Assembly: GCA_021802115.1 (NCBI GenBank)
Contig: JAKABA010000007.1
Coordinates: 4,008 to 68,007, forward strand
DNA from: a bacterium
Lineage (GTDB): Bacteria; Chloroflexota; Dormibacteria; UBA8260; Bog-877
Length of the DNA stretch: 64,000 nt
Direction: 5' to 3'
Shown here one piece after another: positions 8,886 through 18,462 of the stretch (the first letter of the stretch is position 1; each line of letters begins with the position of its first letter). The translations under genes and the position numbers were made by a program. Below the pieces are notes generated by a model. It did not search any database and was not told where the DNA came from. It was given only the letters and a program-made list of their open reading frames with translations.

Positions 8886-9431
8886 TCAGGCGGGGAGGAG
8901 GTCGTCCTCGGGACGCCGTAGGCGGCCCATAAGCACCAGGTCGACATAGGCTCCGTCGCTCCACACATGCTCCCGCAGGCGGCCCTCCTCGACAAAACCG
9001 GCGGCGGTGTAGGAGCGGATGGCTCGGGTGTTGTTGGCGTGGACGGACAGGTGGACCTTGCGCATGTTGCGCAGCCGGAAGGCGTAACCGACCAGGAGCG
9101 CCACCGCTTCGCGGCCGTAGCCCCGCCCCCAGTACTCCCTCACCCCAATGGTTATGCCCAGCTCGACGGTCCGGCCGAGTTGGTCGTGACGCCACAGTCC
9201 GCACTGGCCGATCAGCCTCCCCGCCGCCTCGTTCGCGGTGATGGCGAAGTTGATCGAGTCGGGATTCTCTCGTTGCTGTTCGTACATCGCGGCGACTGAT
9301 GCCTGGGGCGTGGGGGTGGGCGGATCACCGCCTCCAAGCAGCTCCAGCTCGACGTCGTTGGCGAAGTCCGCCAGCGCCAGGTAGTCGTCAGGCTCGATGG
9401 GGCGAAGAGTTACGAGTTCACCGGTCAGCAC
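8886..9431 (-). CDS. GNAT N-acetyltransferase, RimJ/RimL-like
   Basis: A 181-aa GNAT enzyme starting at GTG 9431. Diagnostic strings are LVTLRPIEPDDYLALADF at the N-terminus, LGITIGVREYWGRGYGREA for beta4 and the acetyl-CoA pyrophosphate loop (Q/RxxGxG/A), and HANNTRAIRSYTAAGFVEEG for the C-terminal beta5-alpha4 region. This pattern matches RimJ/RimL-type acetyltransferases that modify protein N-termini or small amines. The acceptor cannot be inferred. It is monocistronic here. Confidence 0.9.
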   Translation of the reverse strand: MLTGELVTLRPIEPDDYLALADFANDVELELLGGGDPPTPTPQASVAAMYEQQRENPDSINFAITANEAAGRLIGQCGLWRHDQLGRTVELGITIGVREYWGRGYGREAVALLVGYAFRLRNMRKVHLSVHANNTRAIRSYTAAGFVEEGRLREHVWSDGAYVDLVLMGRLRRPEDDLLPA

Positions 9432-9801
9432 AGGCAGGGATTCTGCACGCCCGGCAAGGCCGGCGCAAGCGAACAGGCGTTAAGCGGCAGAGGGCAACGG
9501 ATCGCAGCAGCTGCCTGGTTCCGCCCTGCGATGGCATGCCTGTACACGCGGTGCGTCAGGGCGGGGTCAAAGCGTCCGAGGAAGCCGGCCACGGTACGGA
9601 CAGCGCCCGCGGCTCGGACCAGCTCTCCGCCGAGAGCCGCGGGGAGTACGTCGGTCCACCCCAGACGCCACAGCCGCCAGAGGGAAATTTGCCATCTCGG
9701 GCAACGGGAGAGTCGTCCGGCCGCCGGCTCCGCGGGACACCTCCCAATCCCCTTGTCACCGGGCCGGGCCGACGGGCTGGGACCCGCCGCGATTGGCTGG
9801 A
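9432..9801. other. Intergenic, no gene recognised
   Basis: A CAGAAT hexamer on the minus strand (9445-9440) lies 8 nt before the GTG of the acetyltransferase and could be its -10. Nothing else was recognised. Confidence 0.4.
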
Positions 9802-10191
9802 TCAGCCCCCTGGGCCGATCAGGAGGTAGACGGCCAGCGCCAGACTGGCGAGGGAACAGCCTCCCACCAGCAGCATCAGCGGCCATTCGGAGGGCAGCCC
9901 GTCTTGACCGGCTTGGCCGGTAGCGAGGCCGCGGCGGTGCTGCCGATAGCCCAGCAGCATGGTGGCAGCTCCCATCGCCACCAGGGCCACTCCCAGGTAG
10001 CCGGAGAAGGGGGCGCTCGGCAGTGCCTTGGTCTGGGTCCTGACGCTGAGCAAGCGCAGGAAGAGGCCGAACTTGGCGACCACGAAGCCCAGGCCGGCGA
10101 GCGAGATCCCGGTGCGCACCCAGGCCAGGACGGTTCGGTGGCCGGCCAGCCGGTCCCGCAGGGCGCCACCTCCGCTCGGGTCAGTCGGCAC
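9802..10191 (-). CDS. DUF202 family membrane protein
   Basis: A 129-aa integral membrane protein starting at GTG 10191. The N-terminal signature RLAGHRTVLAWVRTGISLAGLGF is diagnostic of DUF202 (YidH family). Three membrane helices are visible at about residues 28-48, 63-82 and 104-126. The role of the family is not settled. It lies 104 nt beyond pyrD on the same strand and may be read through from the pyr operon, but there is no functional link. Confidence 0.85.
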   Translation of the reverse strand: MPTDPSGGGALRDRLAGHRTVLAWVRTGISLAGLGFVVAKFGLFLRLLSVRTQTKALPSAPFSGYLGVALVAMGAATMLLGYRQHRRGLATGQAGQDGLPSEWPLMLLVGGCSLASLALAVYLLIGPGG

Positions 10192-10295
10192 CCAGGTCCC
10201 GTCCGCTGGTTGGTGTCATGACCGGAGTGACAGTACTCGATCCGGGCCAGGGCCGCGGGCGCACAGCCCGGCCGATCCAGGTGGCCGGGCCTGCC

Positions 10296-11225
10296 TCAGG
10301 CGGGCTCGGGCCGGACCGGGCGCTGGAGGACCTGATCCCAGGTTTCGAGCCCGCTCTGAGCGGCGTACTCCAGGCAACCGCGCACCACCTGGCGGGAGAT
10401 GTGAGGGGAGTGGAAATTGGCGGTCCCGATCTGGACCGCCGCCGCCCCGGCGGCCAGGAACTCCAGAGCGTCCTGGGTCGAGCCGATGCCGCCGATGCCC
10501 ACCACGGGAATCGCCACCGCCCGCCGCAGTCGGGCGACCGCCGCCAGCGCCAGCGGCTTGATCGCAGGGCCGCTGAGACCGGCCGTCCCCAGACCGGGCA
10601 GAACCGGCCCCAGCCGACGCAGGGAGACCTTCATGCCCAGGTAGGTGTTGACCGCGGTGACCGCGTCCGCTCCGGCGGTCTCCACCGCCCGAGCGACCTC
10701 CCCGATGTCGGTGACGTTGGGGGTGAGCTTGACCAGCAGGGGGAGCGAGGTCACCTGCCGCACCGCGGCGACGCAGGCGGACGCCGCGCCGGGGTCGGTG
10801 CCGAGGTCCAACCCGTGGGCAATGTTGGGACAGGAGATGTTGAGCTCCAGACCGGCCACCCCGGGCACGCCGTCGAGGCGCTCGCAGACAGCCACGTACT
10901 CAGCGATGTCGGCGCCGGCCACGTTCACGATCACGGGAGGGTCCCAGGTGGCCCAGATCGGGGCGTACTCGCTGGCCACCACCTCCACCCCCGGATTCTG
11001 CAGGCCGATCGAGTTCAGCATTCCCGCGGTGGTCTCCGCGATCCGAGGGGGAGAGTTGCCGGCCCGGGGATTCAGGGTGGTGCCCTTGGAGTAGATGGCG
11101 CCCAGATGGTCGATCCCGACCAGCTCCAGGGGCTCAAAGCCGTAGCCGAAAGTGCCCGAGGCCACGCCCACGGGGTTGGGCAGCAGCAGCCCTCGGCCGA
11201 GATCGACGGTGGCGTCGAAAGCCAC
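10296..11225 (-). CDS. pyrD: Dihydroorotate dehydrogenase B, catalytic subunit
   Basis: A 309-aa class 1B dihydroorotate dehydrogenase that oxidises dihydroorotate to orotate using FMN and passes electrons to PyrK. The catalytic base is C132 in NISCPN and the FMN-contacting Lys is K167 in VKLTPN; NSIGLQNPG near 71-79 and the phosphate-binding VVGIGGIGS are present. A Cys rather than Ser base and the adjacent pyrK both indicate the NAD-linked 1B type. It is the last gene of the pyr operon, 8 nt after pyrK. Confidence 0.96.
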   Translation of the reverse strand: MAFDATVDLGRGLLLPNPVGVASGTFGYGFEPLELVGIDHLGAIYSKGTTLNPRAGNSPPRIAETTAGMLNSIGLQNPGVEVVASEYAPIWATWDPPVIVNVAGADIAEYVAVCERLDGVPGVAGLELNISCPNIAHGLDLGTDPGAASACVAAVRQVTSLPLLVKLTPNVTDIGEVARAVETAGADAVTAVNTYLGMKVSLRRLGPVLPGLGTAGLSGPAIKPLALAAVARLRRAVAIPVVGIGGIGSTQDALEFLAAGAAAVQIGTANFHSPHISRQVVRGCLEYAAQSGLETWDQVLQRPVRPEPA

Positions 11226-11233
11226 GACGACTC

Positions 11234-12127
11234 CTATTCCAGATGGGAGGGCTGGCGCAGCAGCCGCTCCCAGTCGAGAGCACTCGCCGCCAGCACCGGC
11301 CCCTGCCGGCAGCAGAGACCAAGCGGGCCGTCACCTCCCGGGTGGCCGGGGTCGAGCAGGGGGATGGCGCAGCCCAGGCAGGTGCCGAAACCGCAGCCCA
11401 TCGGGGCCTCGATGGAAACCTCGAGCTCGGGTCGGGGGAGCTCTGACCTTGACGCCCAGAGCGAGTGCACCGCGTTCAGCATCGGATTGGGGCCGCAGGC
11501 GTAGATCCGTTGGCTGGTGTCCAGCCAGTCCACCAGCCCGTCTGTGACCAGACCCACCCTGCCGGCGCTGCCGTCCTGGGTGAATTGGACCCGGCGCGAG
11601 GTGCCAGGAGGGATCAGGTGGTCGGGATAGAGCTCGCGCTCGGTCCTGGATCCGTTGAGCCAGACCACTTCCTCCTGGCGCTCGCTCAAGCGCTCGGCCA
11701 GCAGCGGGAACGGCGCTGCACCCAACCCCCCCGAGATCAGCAGCGACCGACCCCTGGAGTGGGGGAGGGTGAACCCCCTGCCCAGGGGTCCGAGGATCTG
11801 CGCCCGGTGGCCGGGCTTGAAGCCCGCCATCCGGCGGGTGCCCTCGCCGACGATCCCAAAGTAGAAGGAGACGGTCCCTTGCTCGCGGTCGGCACGACTG
11901 AAGGAGAACGGCCGGCGCAGCAGGGGAACGCGGCCAGGATCCACCTCGATCTGGGCGAACTGGCCAGGCTCGGCCAGCCGTGCCAGCTCGGGCGCCACGA
12001 AGGTGATCTCGAAAAGGTCGGCTCCGAGGTCGACCGACTGGGCGCATACAGCCGTCTCATCAACGGCTCGGGAGAGGTCGCTGCGGCCGACCAGAGCAGC
12101 GGCGCCGAGAGTCTCCGCCGAGCTCAC
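11234..12127 (-). CDS. pyrK: Dihydroorotate dehydrogenase B, electron-transfer subunit
   Basis: A 297-aa flavoprotein of the ferredoxin-reductase fold. The FAD motif RPFS is at 72-75, NAD-binding LLISGGLGAAPF and CGPNPML follow, and the C-terminal [2Fe-2S] Cys set is C245, C250, C253 with C272 or C273. It moves electrons from PyrD to NAD+. The start is the GTG at 12127, which overlaps the TGA of carAB by 4 nt. The frame stays open far upstream, antisense-free but out of frame with carAB; that extension is not protein-like. Confidence 0.95.
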   Translation of the reverse strand: MSSAETLGAAALVGRSDLSRAVDETAVCAQSVDLGADLFEITFVAPELARLAEPGQFAQIEVDPGRVPLLRRPFSFSRADREQGTVSFYFGIVGEGTRRMAGFKPGHRAQILGPLGRGFTLPHSRGRSLLISGGLGAAPFPLLAERLSERQEEVVWLNGSRTERELYPDHLIPPGTSRRVQFTQDGSAGRVGLVTDGLVDWLDTSQRIYACGPNPMLNAVHSLWASRSELPRPELEVSIEAPMGCGFGTCLGCAIPLLDPGHPGGDGPLGLCCRQGPVLAASALDWERLLRQPSHLE

Positions 12128-15100
12128 GCTGGGACCACCTGTGGAGCGCCTCGGCGGTGCTCGTCTATGGTGGCGGTCCGGGGCGGGCTTCCCCCCTGGC
12201 TGCTCTCCAGCGCCTGCACCAGCGCCGCCGCGGTGTCCAGGGAGGTGAGACAGGGGATGCCGCGTTGCACCGCCGCCTGACGGATCCGGTACCCGTCCCG
12301 GACCGGGCGCCAGGAGTCGCTCTGGGACTCCTCTCCAAGCATCTCGTCCGTCGCCACCCGGGAGATGGTGTTGATGACCAGCTGCACCTGCCCGCCGACC
12401 GTCACGTCGACCACGTCGGGGCGTCCTGAGTGCAGCTTGCTGACCTCCACCACGCTGACTCCAGCCTGGCGCAGGGCGGCCGCGGTGCCTGCGGTGGCGT
12501 AGATGGTGAAGCCCAACTCCGCCAGTCTCGCCACCACCGGCAGCCCCTCCGGCTTGTCCTGGTCGGCGATGCTGACCAGGGCTCCCCCCTGGCGGGGCAA
12601 CGCCCCCAGGGCCGCCAGGAACGCCTTCTCCAGCGCGGCCGAGAGCGTGGCGTCGACGCCGATCACCTCGCCCGTCGAGGTCATCTCCGGTCCCAGGACC
12701 GTGTCCACCGAGTTCAGCTTGCGGCTGGAGAACACCGGGGCTTTGACCGCGATCAGCGGTGGCGGGGTGGCCAGCCCGGGGCGCAGCCCCTGCCCCCGGA
12801 GGGACTGTCCCAGCATCGCCCGGACCGCGGCGTCCACCATCGCCACTCCGGTCACCTTGCTGAGGAAGGGTACCGTCCGGCTGGAGCGGGGATTGACCTC
12901 GATCACCAGCACCCGCCCTCGGTGGACCACGTACTGAACGTTGATGAGCCCCACCGTGCCGGTCTCCAGAGCGAGCCTGGTGGTGGTCTCGACCAGCTCC
13001 GCGATCGCCTCCGGCCGGAGGCGCTGGGGCGGGAAGACCGCCATCGAGTCGCCGGAGTGCACCCCGGCCCTCTCGATGTGCTCCATCACCCCGGGGACCA
13101 GGACCTCGGTCCCGTCGCTGACCGCGTCGACCTCGACCTCGAGCCCCAGGATGTACTTGTCGATAAGGACCTCGCCCCCGGCGTCGCCGGAGGCCCGCAG
13201 CGCCTCCCCCAGGTAGTGGCGCAACTCCTCCTCGGAGTGGGTGACGTCCATCGCCCGCCCCCCCAGCACGTAGGAGGGCCGCACCAGCACCGGATAGCCC
13301 ACTCGGCGCGCGATCGCCACCGCCTCGTCCGGGTCCCGGGTCACCGCCCCGGGCGGCCGCGCGATCCCCAGGCGGCCGAGCAGGGCCTCGAACTGGCCGC
13401 GATCCTCGGCCATCTCTATCGACCGGCTGGGTGACCCGAGCAAGGGCACCCCGAGCCGTTCCAGGCGGGGCGCCAGATTGATCGCGGTCTGGCCGCCGAA
13501 CTGGACCACGACCCCCAGCGGGCGCTCCACTGAGCAGACCTCGAGGACCGCCTCCAGGTCGAGAGGTTCGAAGTAGAGGCGGCTGCTGCAGTCGAAGTCG
13601 GTGGACACCGTCTCCGGATTGCTGTTGATCATGACCGCCTCCAGGCCCTGGCGGCGCAGGGCCGCCGCTGCCTGCACAGAGCAGTAATCGAACTCGATCC
13701 CCTGGCCAATCCGGATCGGCCCAGAGCCCAGCACCACGGCCGCTCCACCCCCGGCCCGCTGTTCGTTCTCCTGCTCGAAACTGGAGTAGAAGTAGGGGGT
13801 GGTGGCGTCGAACTCGGCGGCACAGGTGTCGACGCACTTGAAGGTGGGCTGAATCCCCGCCGCCAGGCGATGCTCTCGCACCCGCTGGGGGTCAAGGTGG
13901 ATGAGCCCGGCGATCCGTTGGTCGGTGAGCCCGAACTGCTTGGCTCGCCTGAGCAGGCCCTGCTCCGGGACGGCACCGGGGTTCTGCCCCAGCTCCTGCT
14001 CCAGAGCGACCAGCTCCCCCAGCCGGTCACAGAACCAGGCCGGGTATCCGGTGCGGGCGGCGACCGTGATCGCCGGCTGGCCCAGACGGAGCGCCTCCAG
14101 CACTCCCAAGAGGCGCAGATCGGTGGCCTGCTCAAGCCTCTCGCTGGCCAGCCGCAGCGCGGTCTCGTCCGCTTGGCCCTGCTCCAGCGAGCGCAGGGCC
14201 TTGGAGATCGCGGCCTGGAAGTTGCGCCCGATCGCCATCGCCTCGCCGGTGGACTTCATCTGGGTGCCCAGGCGGCGGTCGCCGTGGGGGAACTTGTCGA
14301 AGGGCCAGCGGGGAATCTTGACCACGCAGTAGTCGAGGCTGGGCTCGAAGGCGGCCGAGGTGCGCTGCGTCACCTGGTTTTGGATCTCGCGCAGGCTGAG
14401 CCCGAGCGCGATCTTGGCGGCCACCCGCGCGATTGGGTAGCCGGTCGCCTTCGAGGCCAGCGCCGAGGAGCGGCTGACCCTGGGGTTGACCTCGATCACG
14501 AAGTAATTGCTGGCGTCGGGGGCGAGCGCGAACTGGACGTTGCAGCCGCCCTCGATCCCCAGCGCGGAGATGATCCGGAGCGCCGCCGAGCGCAGCTGCT
14601 GGTGCTCCTTGTCGGTCAGGGTCTGGCTGGGGGCAACCACCACCGAGTCCCCGGTGTGGACCCCCATGGGGTCGAGGTTCTCCATGTTGCAAACGCAGAT
14701 GCAGCTGCCATCTCCATCGCGCATCACCTCGTACTCCAGCTCCCGCCAGCCCAGCAGAGCCTGCTCCACCAGCACCTGGGTGATGGGGCTGGCCCGGAGG
14801 CCCCGGGCCACGATCTGCTCCAGCTCCTCGTCACTGGTGGCGATCCCGCCGCCGGTGCCGCCCAGGGTGAAGGCGGGCCGCACCACCAGGGGCAGCCCGA
14901 CCTCGGCGGCGAACTCGACCGCCTCGGCGACGCTGTTCACCGTGCGGGAGGGCGGTACCGGCTCCCCGATCGCCAGCATCCGGCGCTTGAACCGGTCCCG
15001 GTCCTCGGAGTCGCGCACCGCTTCCAGCTGCGTTCCGAGCACCCGCACCGAGTGGCGCGCCAGGACCCCCTGGTCGTCGAGCTGGACGGCGAGGTTGAGG

Positions 15101-16560
15101 GCGGTCTGGCCGCCCAGCCCGGCCAGCAGGGCATCGGGGCGCTCCAGAGCGATGACCCGCTCGACCGACTCCACGGTGAGGGGCTCCAGGTAGACCCGGT
15201 CGGCGGTGTCCTCGTCGGTCATGATGGTGGCCGGGTTGCTGTTGACCAGCACCACCTCGACACCCTCCTCGCGCAGGGAGTGGCAGGCCTGAGTCCCGGC
15301 GTAGTCGAACTCGGCGGCCTGCCCGATCACGATCGGGCCACTGCCCAGGACCAGCACCTTGCGGGGCCGTGAGCGGGTTGTCGCCAGGGCCGGTGCCGAT
15401 TCCAGCCGCTGCTCACCCCGGCAGAGAGCCAGGAACTCGTCGAAGAGGTGCTGGCGGTCCTGCGGCCCGGGGCTTCCCTCCGGGTGGTACTGAACTGAGA
15501 TCACCGGCAGCTGCCGGTGCCGGAGGCCCTCCACCGAGTCGTCGTTGAGGTTGCGTTCCGAGACAAACCAGCCTGAGCCCTCTGGAATGCTCTCCCCGTC
15601 GACCTGGAACTCATGATTTTGGGGGGTGACGAAGACTCTGCCGGTGGTCTCGTCCCGGACAGGGTGATTGCCCCCGTGGTGCCCGAACGGGAGCCGGCTG
15701 GTGGTCGCCCCGATCGCCCGGCCCACCAGCTGGTGTCCGAGGCAGATCGCCAGCACCGGGTAGCGGGCCAGGACCTCCCGGGTGAGCGCCAGCTCCGAGG
15801 GGAGCTGGGCCGGGTCGCCGGGTCCGTTGGTCAGCACCACCCCGTCCGGGGCCAGGCGCTCCAGATCGGCTGGGGTGGCGGAGTGGGGCAGCACCCACAC
15901 CTCGGCACCTCGGCTGACCAGTGACCGCAGGGTGTTGTGCTTGACGCCAAAGTCGATCACCGCGACCCGTGGCCGCTGGTCGCCCACGCTACCGCCGGCG
16001 CCGCGCCGCAGGGCTGGATGGAGCGGCTCGCTGGCCTGGTAGGGCTCCTGGCAGGAGACCTCAGCGACCAGCCTCTGCTGGGACACCCCGGGCGACTCGA
16101 GGGCCAGTCGCAGGAGCTCGCCGTGATCCCGCCCGTCCCGCGGGGCCAGCACCCCCTTGAGGGTCCCGTGGTCGCGAAGGTGCCGGGTCAGCGCCCGGGT
16201 GTCGACCCCGGTCAGCCCCGGGATGCCCTGGCGCTCCAACCAGCTGGCGAACGTCTCCTGCGCCTGCCAGTGGGGGGAGGTGGGACTCGCCTCGGCGACG
16301 ATCACCCCCCGGGCCCAGGCCCGGGTCGACTCCATGTCAACTTGGGCACAGCCGACGTTGCCGATCAGGGGCTGGGTGAAGACCACGAACTGCCCCGCGT
16401 AGGAGGGATCCGTGAGCACCTCCTGGTAGCCGGTCATGCAGGTGTTGAAAACCACCTCGCCGAAGGCCTGCTGGGACGCCGCCCCCAGCCAGGTGCCCTC
16501 GAAGCTGGCCCCCGACTCAAGGACCAGGATCCCCCGGGGCCGCGGGCTGCCCTCAGTCAA
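12124..16560 (-). CDS. carAB: Fused carbamoyl-phosphate synthase (CarA-CarB)
   Basis: One 1478-aa chain holds both subunits of glutamine-dependent carbamoyl-phosphate synthase, which supplies carbamoyl phosphate to PyrB. Residues 1 to about 385 are the small subunit with an intact class I amidotransferase triad: C273 (ICLGHQ), H359 and E361 (YHPEG). A short linker leads into the large subunit at about K401 (KVLVLGSGPIVIGQ). Two ATP-grasp halves follow, the second starting near VVLGSGPIRIGQGIEFDYC, then the C-terminal regulatory MGS-like domain (FTIYATAGTAAAL). Bacterial CarA and CarB are normally separate. The start is a TTG at 16560, overlapping pyrC by 8 nt; no Met occurs near the conserved N-terminus. 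No frameshift or stop lies at the junction. Confidence 0.96.
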   Translation of the reverse strand: MTEGSPRPRGILVLESGASFEGTWLGAASQQAFGEVVFNTCMTGYQEVLTDPSYAGQFVVFTQPLIGNVGCAQVDMESTRAWARGVIVAEASPTSPHWQAQETFASWLERQGIPGLTGVDTRALTRHLRDHGTLKGVLAPRDGRDHGELLRLALESPGVSQQRLVAEVSCQEPYQASEPLHPALRRGAGGSVGDQRPRVAVIDFGVKHNTLRSLVSRGAEVWVLPHSATPADLERLAPDGVVLTNGPGDPAQLPSELALTREVLARYPVLAICLGHQLVGRAIGATTSRLPFGHHGGNHPVRDETTGRVFVTPQNHEFQVDGESIPEGSGWFVSERNLNDDSVEGLRHRQLPVISVQYHPEGSPGPQDRQHLFDEFLALCRGEQRLESAPALATTRSRPRKVLVLGSGPIVIGQAAEFDYAGTQACHSLREEGVEVVLVNSNPATIMTDEDTADRVYLEPLTVESVERVIALERPDALLAGLGGQTALNLAVQLDDQGVLARHSVRVLGTQLEAVRDSEDRDRFKRRMLAIGEPVPPSRTVNSVAEAVEFAAEVGLPLVVRPAFTLGGTGGGIATSDEELEQIVARGLRASPITQVLVEQALLGWRELEYEVMRDGDGSCICVCNMENLDPMGVHTGDSVVVAPSQTLTDKEHQQLRSAALRIISALGIEGGCNVQFALAPDASNYFVIEVNPRVSRSSALASKATGYPIARVAAKIALGLSLREIQNQVTQRTSAAFEPSLDYCVVKIPRWPFDKFPHGDRRLGTQMKSTGEAMAIGRNFQAAISKALRSLEQGQADETALRLASERLEQATDLRLLGVLEALRLGQPAITVAARTGYPAWFCDRLGELVALEQELGQNPGAVPEQGLLRRAKQFGLTDQRIAGLIHLDPQRVREHRLAAGIQPTFKCVDTCAAEFDATTPYFYSSFEQENEQRAGGGAAVVLGSGPIRIGQGIEFDYCSVQAAAALRRQGLEAVMINSNPETVSTDFDCSSRLYFEPLDLEAVLEVCSVERPLGVVVQFGGQTAINLAPRLERLGVPLLGSPSRSIEMAEDRGQFEALLGRLGIARPPGAVTRDPDEAVAIARRVGYPVLVRPSYVLGGRAMDVTHSEEELRHYLGEALRASGDAGGEVLIDKYILGLEVEVDAVSDGTEVLVPGVMEHIERAGVHSGDSMAVFPPQRLRPEAIAELVETTTRLALETGTVGLINVQYVVHRGRVLVIEVNPRSSRTVPFLSKVTGVAMVDAAVRAMLGQSLRGQGLRPGLATPPPLIAVKAPVFSSRKLNSVDTVLGPEMTSTGEVIGVDATLSAALEKAFLAALGALPRQGGALVSIADQDKPEGLPVVARLAELGFTIYATAGTAAALRQAGVSVVEVSKLHSGRPDVVDVTVGGQVQLVINTISRVATDEMLGEESQSDSWRPVRDGYRIRQAAVQRGIPCLTSLDTAAALVQALESSQGGSPPRTATIDEHRRGAPQVVPA

Positions 16561-17872
16561 CTCCGATCTCGGCGCCCAGGCCAGGGCTTACGTACACCGG
16601 GCGGCCCCGGGAGAAGGTCGCCAGCACGGTGCCGCGCAGCTCCTGGTGCCAGAAGGGCGTGTTGGTCCCCAGCGAGATCCACGAATTCCGGTCCGGAGTC
16701 CAGCTACCGGCCGGGTCGAACCAGGTCAGATGGGCCGGCTTTCCGACCTGGATCCCAGTGTCCGGGAGCCCGTCCGCGGCCGGGCCCAGGACCCTGAGGG
16801 GGCCGGCAGTGAGCGCTGCCACGATCCGGGCCAGATTTGATCCGGAATCCGGGTGGCCGAGCACCACGGAGAGAACGGCCTGGACTCCGCTGAACCCCGG
16901 CGGACGTCTCTGCAGGTGATCGGTGGGGACCTCATGGGGAGCGTGGTCACTGGCGATGGCGTCGATGGTGCCGTCCAGCAGACCCTCCCAGAGCGCGGCT
17001 CGATCCTCTTCGGTGCGCAGGGGCGGATTGCAGGTGAGCGTGAGCCCGGGGAGGTCGGGGTCCCGCATGAAGCCGCTCAGCATGAGGTGGTGGGGGGTGA
17101 CCTCCGCCGTGAGGGCCAGCCCCTCGGACTTGGCCTGGCGCACCAGGGTCACGGAGGTGGCCGTGGTCAGGTGCTGCAGGTGGAGCCGGCCCACCTCGGC
17201 CGCCCGGAGCGCCGCGATCGAGGATGTCACGGCCGCCTCCTCCGCCTCGGCGGGGCGCAGGGCCCAGGTGGTGGGGTCGCTCCCCGCCCACTCGTTGGCC
17301 ATAGCGATGATCCGCTCGTCCTCGGGGTGGATGGCGACCAGGCGGTCCAGGGCATGGGCGCGGGCCAGCCCCTCCGCCAGGATCCGCTGGTCGCAGCCGT
17401 GGCGGCCGTCGTCGGAGAAGCCAGCGGCGCCGGCCGCGACCAGGCCCTCCATGTCGACCAGATCTTGGCCGCCCAGACCGGCGCTGCAGGCTCCGAACTG
17501 CAAGATGGGAATCCTGCCCCAGGCCCGGTTCTTGCTCTGGGCTTGGCGCAGCCGCGGCGCGGTGTCCAGCGGGGGTTGCAGGTTGGCCATGGCGCAGATC
17601 GCCCCGAAACCGCCCGCCGCGGCGGCCGCGGTGGCGTTGGCGATCCGCTCCTTCCAGGGCTGCCCAGGTTCGCGCAGGTGGCAGTGAAGGTCGAGGAAGG
17701 CCGGCGCGACCACGCTGCCAGGGTGCTCCAGGACCACTCCGCCGGGCGGGAGGGCCACCTTGTTCGCGAGCTGGGCCACCACTCCGTCACGGATCAGCAA
17801 GTCGCAGCTGTCGCGGTCCTCGCCGCCGACCGGATCGACGACCCGGACCCTGCGCAGCAGCAGCACTCTCAC
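16553..17872 (-). CDS. pyrC: Dihydroorotase
   Basis: A 439-aa amidohydrolase that cyclises carbamoyl aspartate to dihydroorotate. Metal ligands H63 and H65 are in DLHCHLREPG; FSDDG, AIHPED, TPHHL and ASDHAPH provide the remaining expected positions. The usual carboxylated Lys of type I dihydroorotases is replaced by the Asp-type FSDDG arrangement seen in many Gram-positive enzymes. The start GTG at 17872 overlaps the pyrR stop by 4 nt (GTGA), and the 3' end overlaps carAB by 8 nt. Confidence 0.95.
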   Translation of the reverse strand: MRVLLLRRVRVVDPVGGEDRDSCDLLIRDGVVAQLANKVALPPGGVVLEHPGSVVAPAFLDLHCHLREPGQPWKERIANATAAAAAGGFGAICAMANLQPPLDTAPRLRQAQSKNRAWGRIPILQFGACSAGLGGQDLVDMEGLVAAGAAGFSDDGRHGCDQRILAEGLARAHALDRLVAIHPEDERIIAMANEWAGSDPTTWALRPAEAEEAAVTSSIAALRAAEVGRLHLQHLTTATSVTLVRQAKSEGLALTAEVTPHHLMLSGFMRDPDLPGLTLTCNPPLRTEEDRAALWEGLLDGTIDAIASDHAPHEVPTDHLQRRPPGFSGVQAVLSVVLGHPDSGSNLARIVAALTAGPLRVLGPAADGLPDTGIQVGKPAHLTWFDPAGSWTPDRNSWISLGTNTPFWHQELRGTVLATFSRGRPVYVSPGLGAEIGVD

Positions 17873-18462
17873 GATGCCGGCGCTCCGGACCGTTCCAGCA
17901 GGATGGCGTCCTCTGGGTCCCAGCCCGCCACCCTGACCGCCACCCGCTCGTTCTGGGCGGTGGGGATGTTCTTGCCCACGTAGGTGGCCCGCAGAGGTAG
18001 CTCGCGGTGCCCCCGATCGACCAGGGCCAGAAGCTCGACCGCCCTTGGCCGCGCCAGTTCCGCCAGGGCCACCAGAGCCGCCCGGGCGGTCCGGCCGTGG
18101 TAGAAGACGTCGTCCACCAGCACCACCACTCGATCGCCAACCGCGGCCGCGGTGGCCGCCGGCAGCGGGAAGTCGGGCAGGACTCCCGAGCGGGTGGCCC
18201 CCGCCGGCCGGATCTGGTCGTCTCGGTAGGGGCCGACGTCCAGGCTCACGCTTTCCCAGCTACCGCCTCCCTGTTCCTCGATCATGCGGCGCAGCCGGTC
18301 GGCCAGGAACACCCCCCTGGTGACGATCCCGCAGAGGGTCACCGGGGCCGGGTCTCGGTGTCGCTCCTGGAGCTCCCGCGAGAGCCTGAAGAGAATGCGC
18401 TGGACTTCGTCCGAGTCGGCCAGCAACTGGTGGGCGGGCGCCATCACGCGGTTGCCTGTCAA
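17869..18462 (-). CDS. pyrR: PyrR bifunctional regulator / uracil phosphoribosyltransferase
   Basis: A 197-aa type I phosphoribosyltransferase. The PRPP-binding loop is at about 113-126 (VLVDDVFYHGRTAR), GIVTRGVFLADRL is at 46-57 and VGPYRDDQ near 77-83, the standard PyrR pattern. PyrR binds UMP/UTP and a conserved hairpin in pyr mRNA to reduce expression, and has weak uracil phosphoribosyltransferase activity. Here it is second in the operon and its likely RNA target is in the pyrB leader. The ATG overlaps the pyrB stop by 4 nt. Confidence 0.95.
   Translation of the reverse strand: MTGNRVMAPAHQLLADSDEVQRILFRLSRELQERHRDPAPVTLCGIVTRGVFLADRLRRMIEEQGGGSWESVSLDVGPYRDDQIRPAGATRSGVLPDFPLPAATAAAVGDRVVVLVDDVFYHGRTARAALVALAELARPRAVELLALVDRGHRELPLRATYVGKNIPTAQNERVAVRVAGWDPEDAILLERSGAPAS

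Noticed and set aside
12128..13837. Long in-frame extension upstream of pyrK on the minus strand
   Set aside because: It lies inside carAB in another frame and is Gly/Arg-rich; pyrK is accounted for by the GTG at 12127.
13870..15372. A 500-codon plus-strand frame inside carAB
   Set aside because: Antisense to an unmistakable carbamoyl-phosphate synthase; an effect of high third-position GC.
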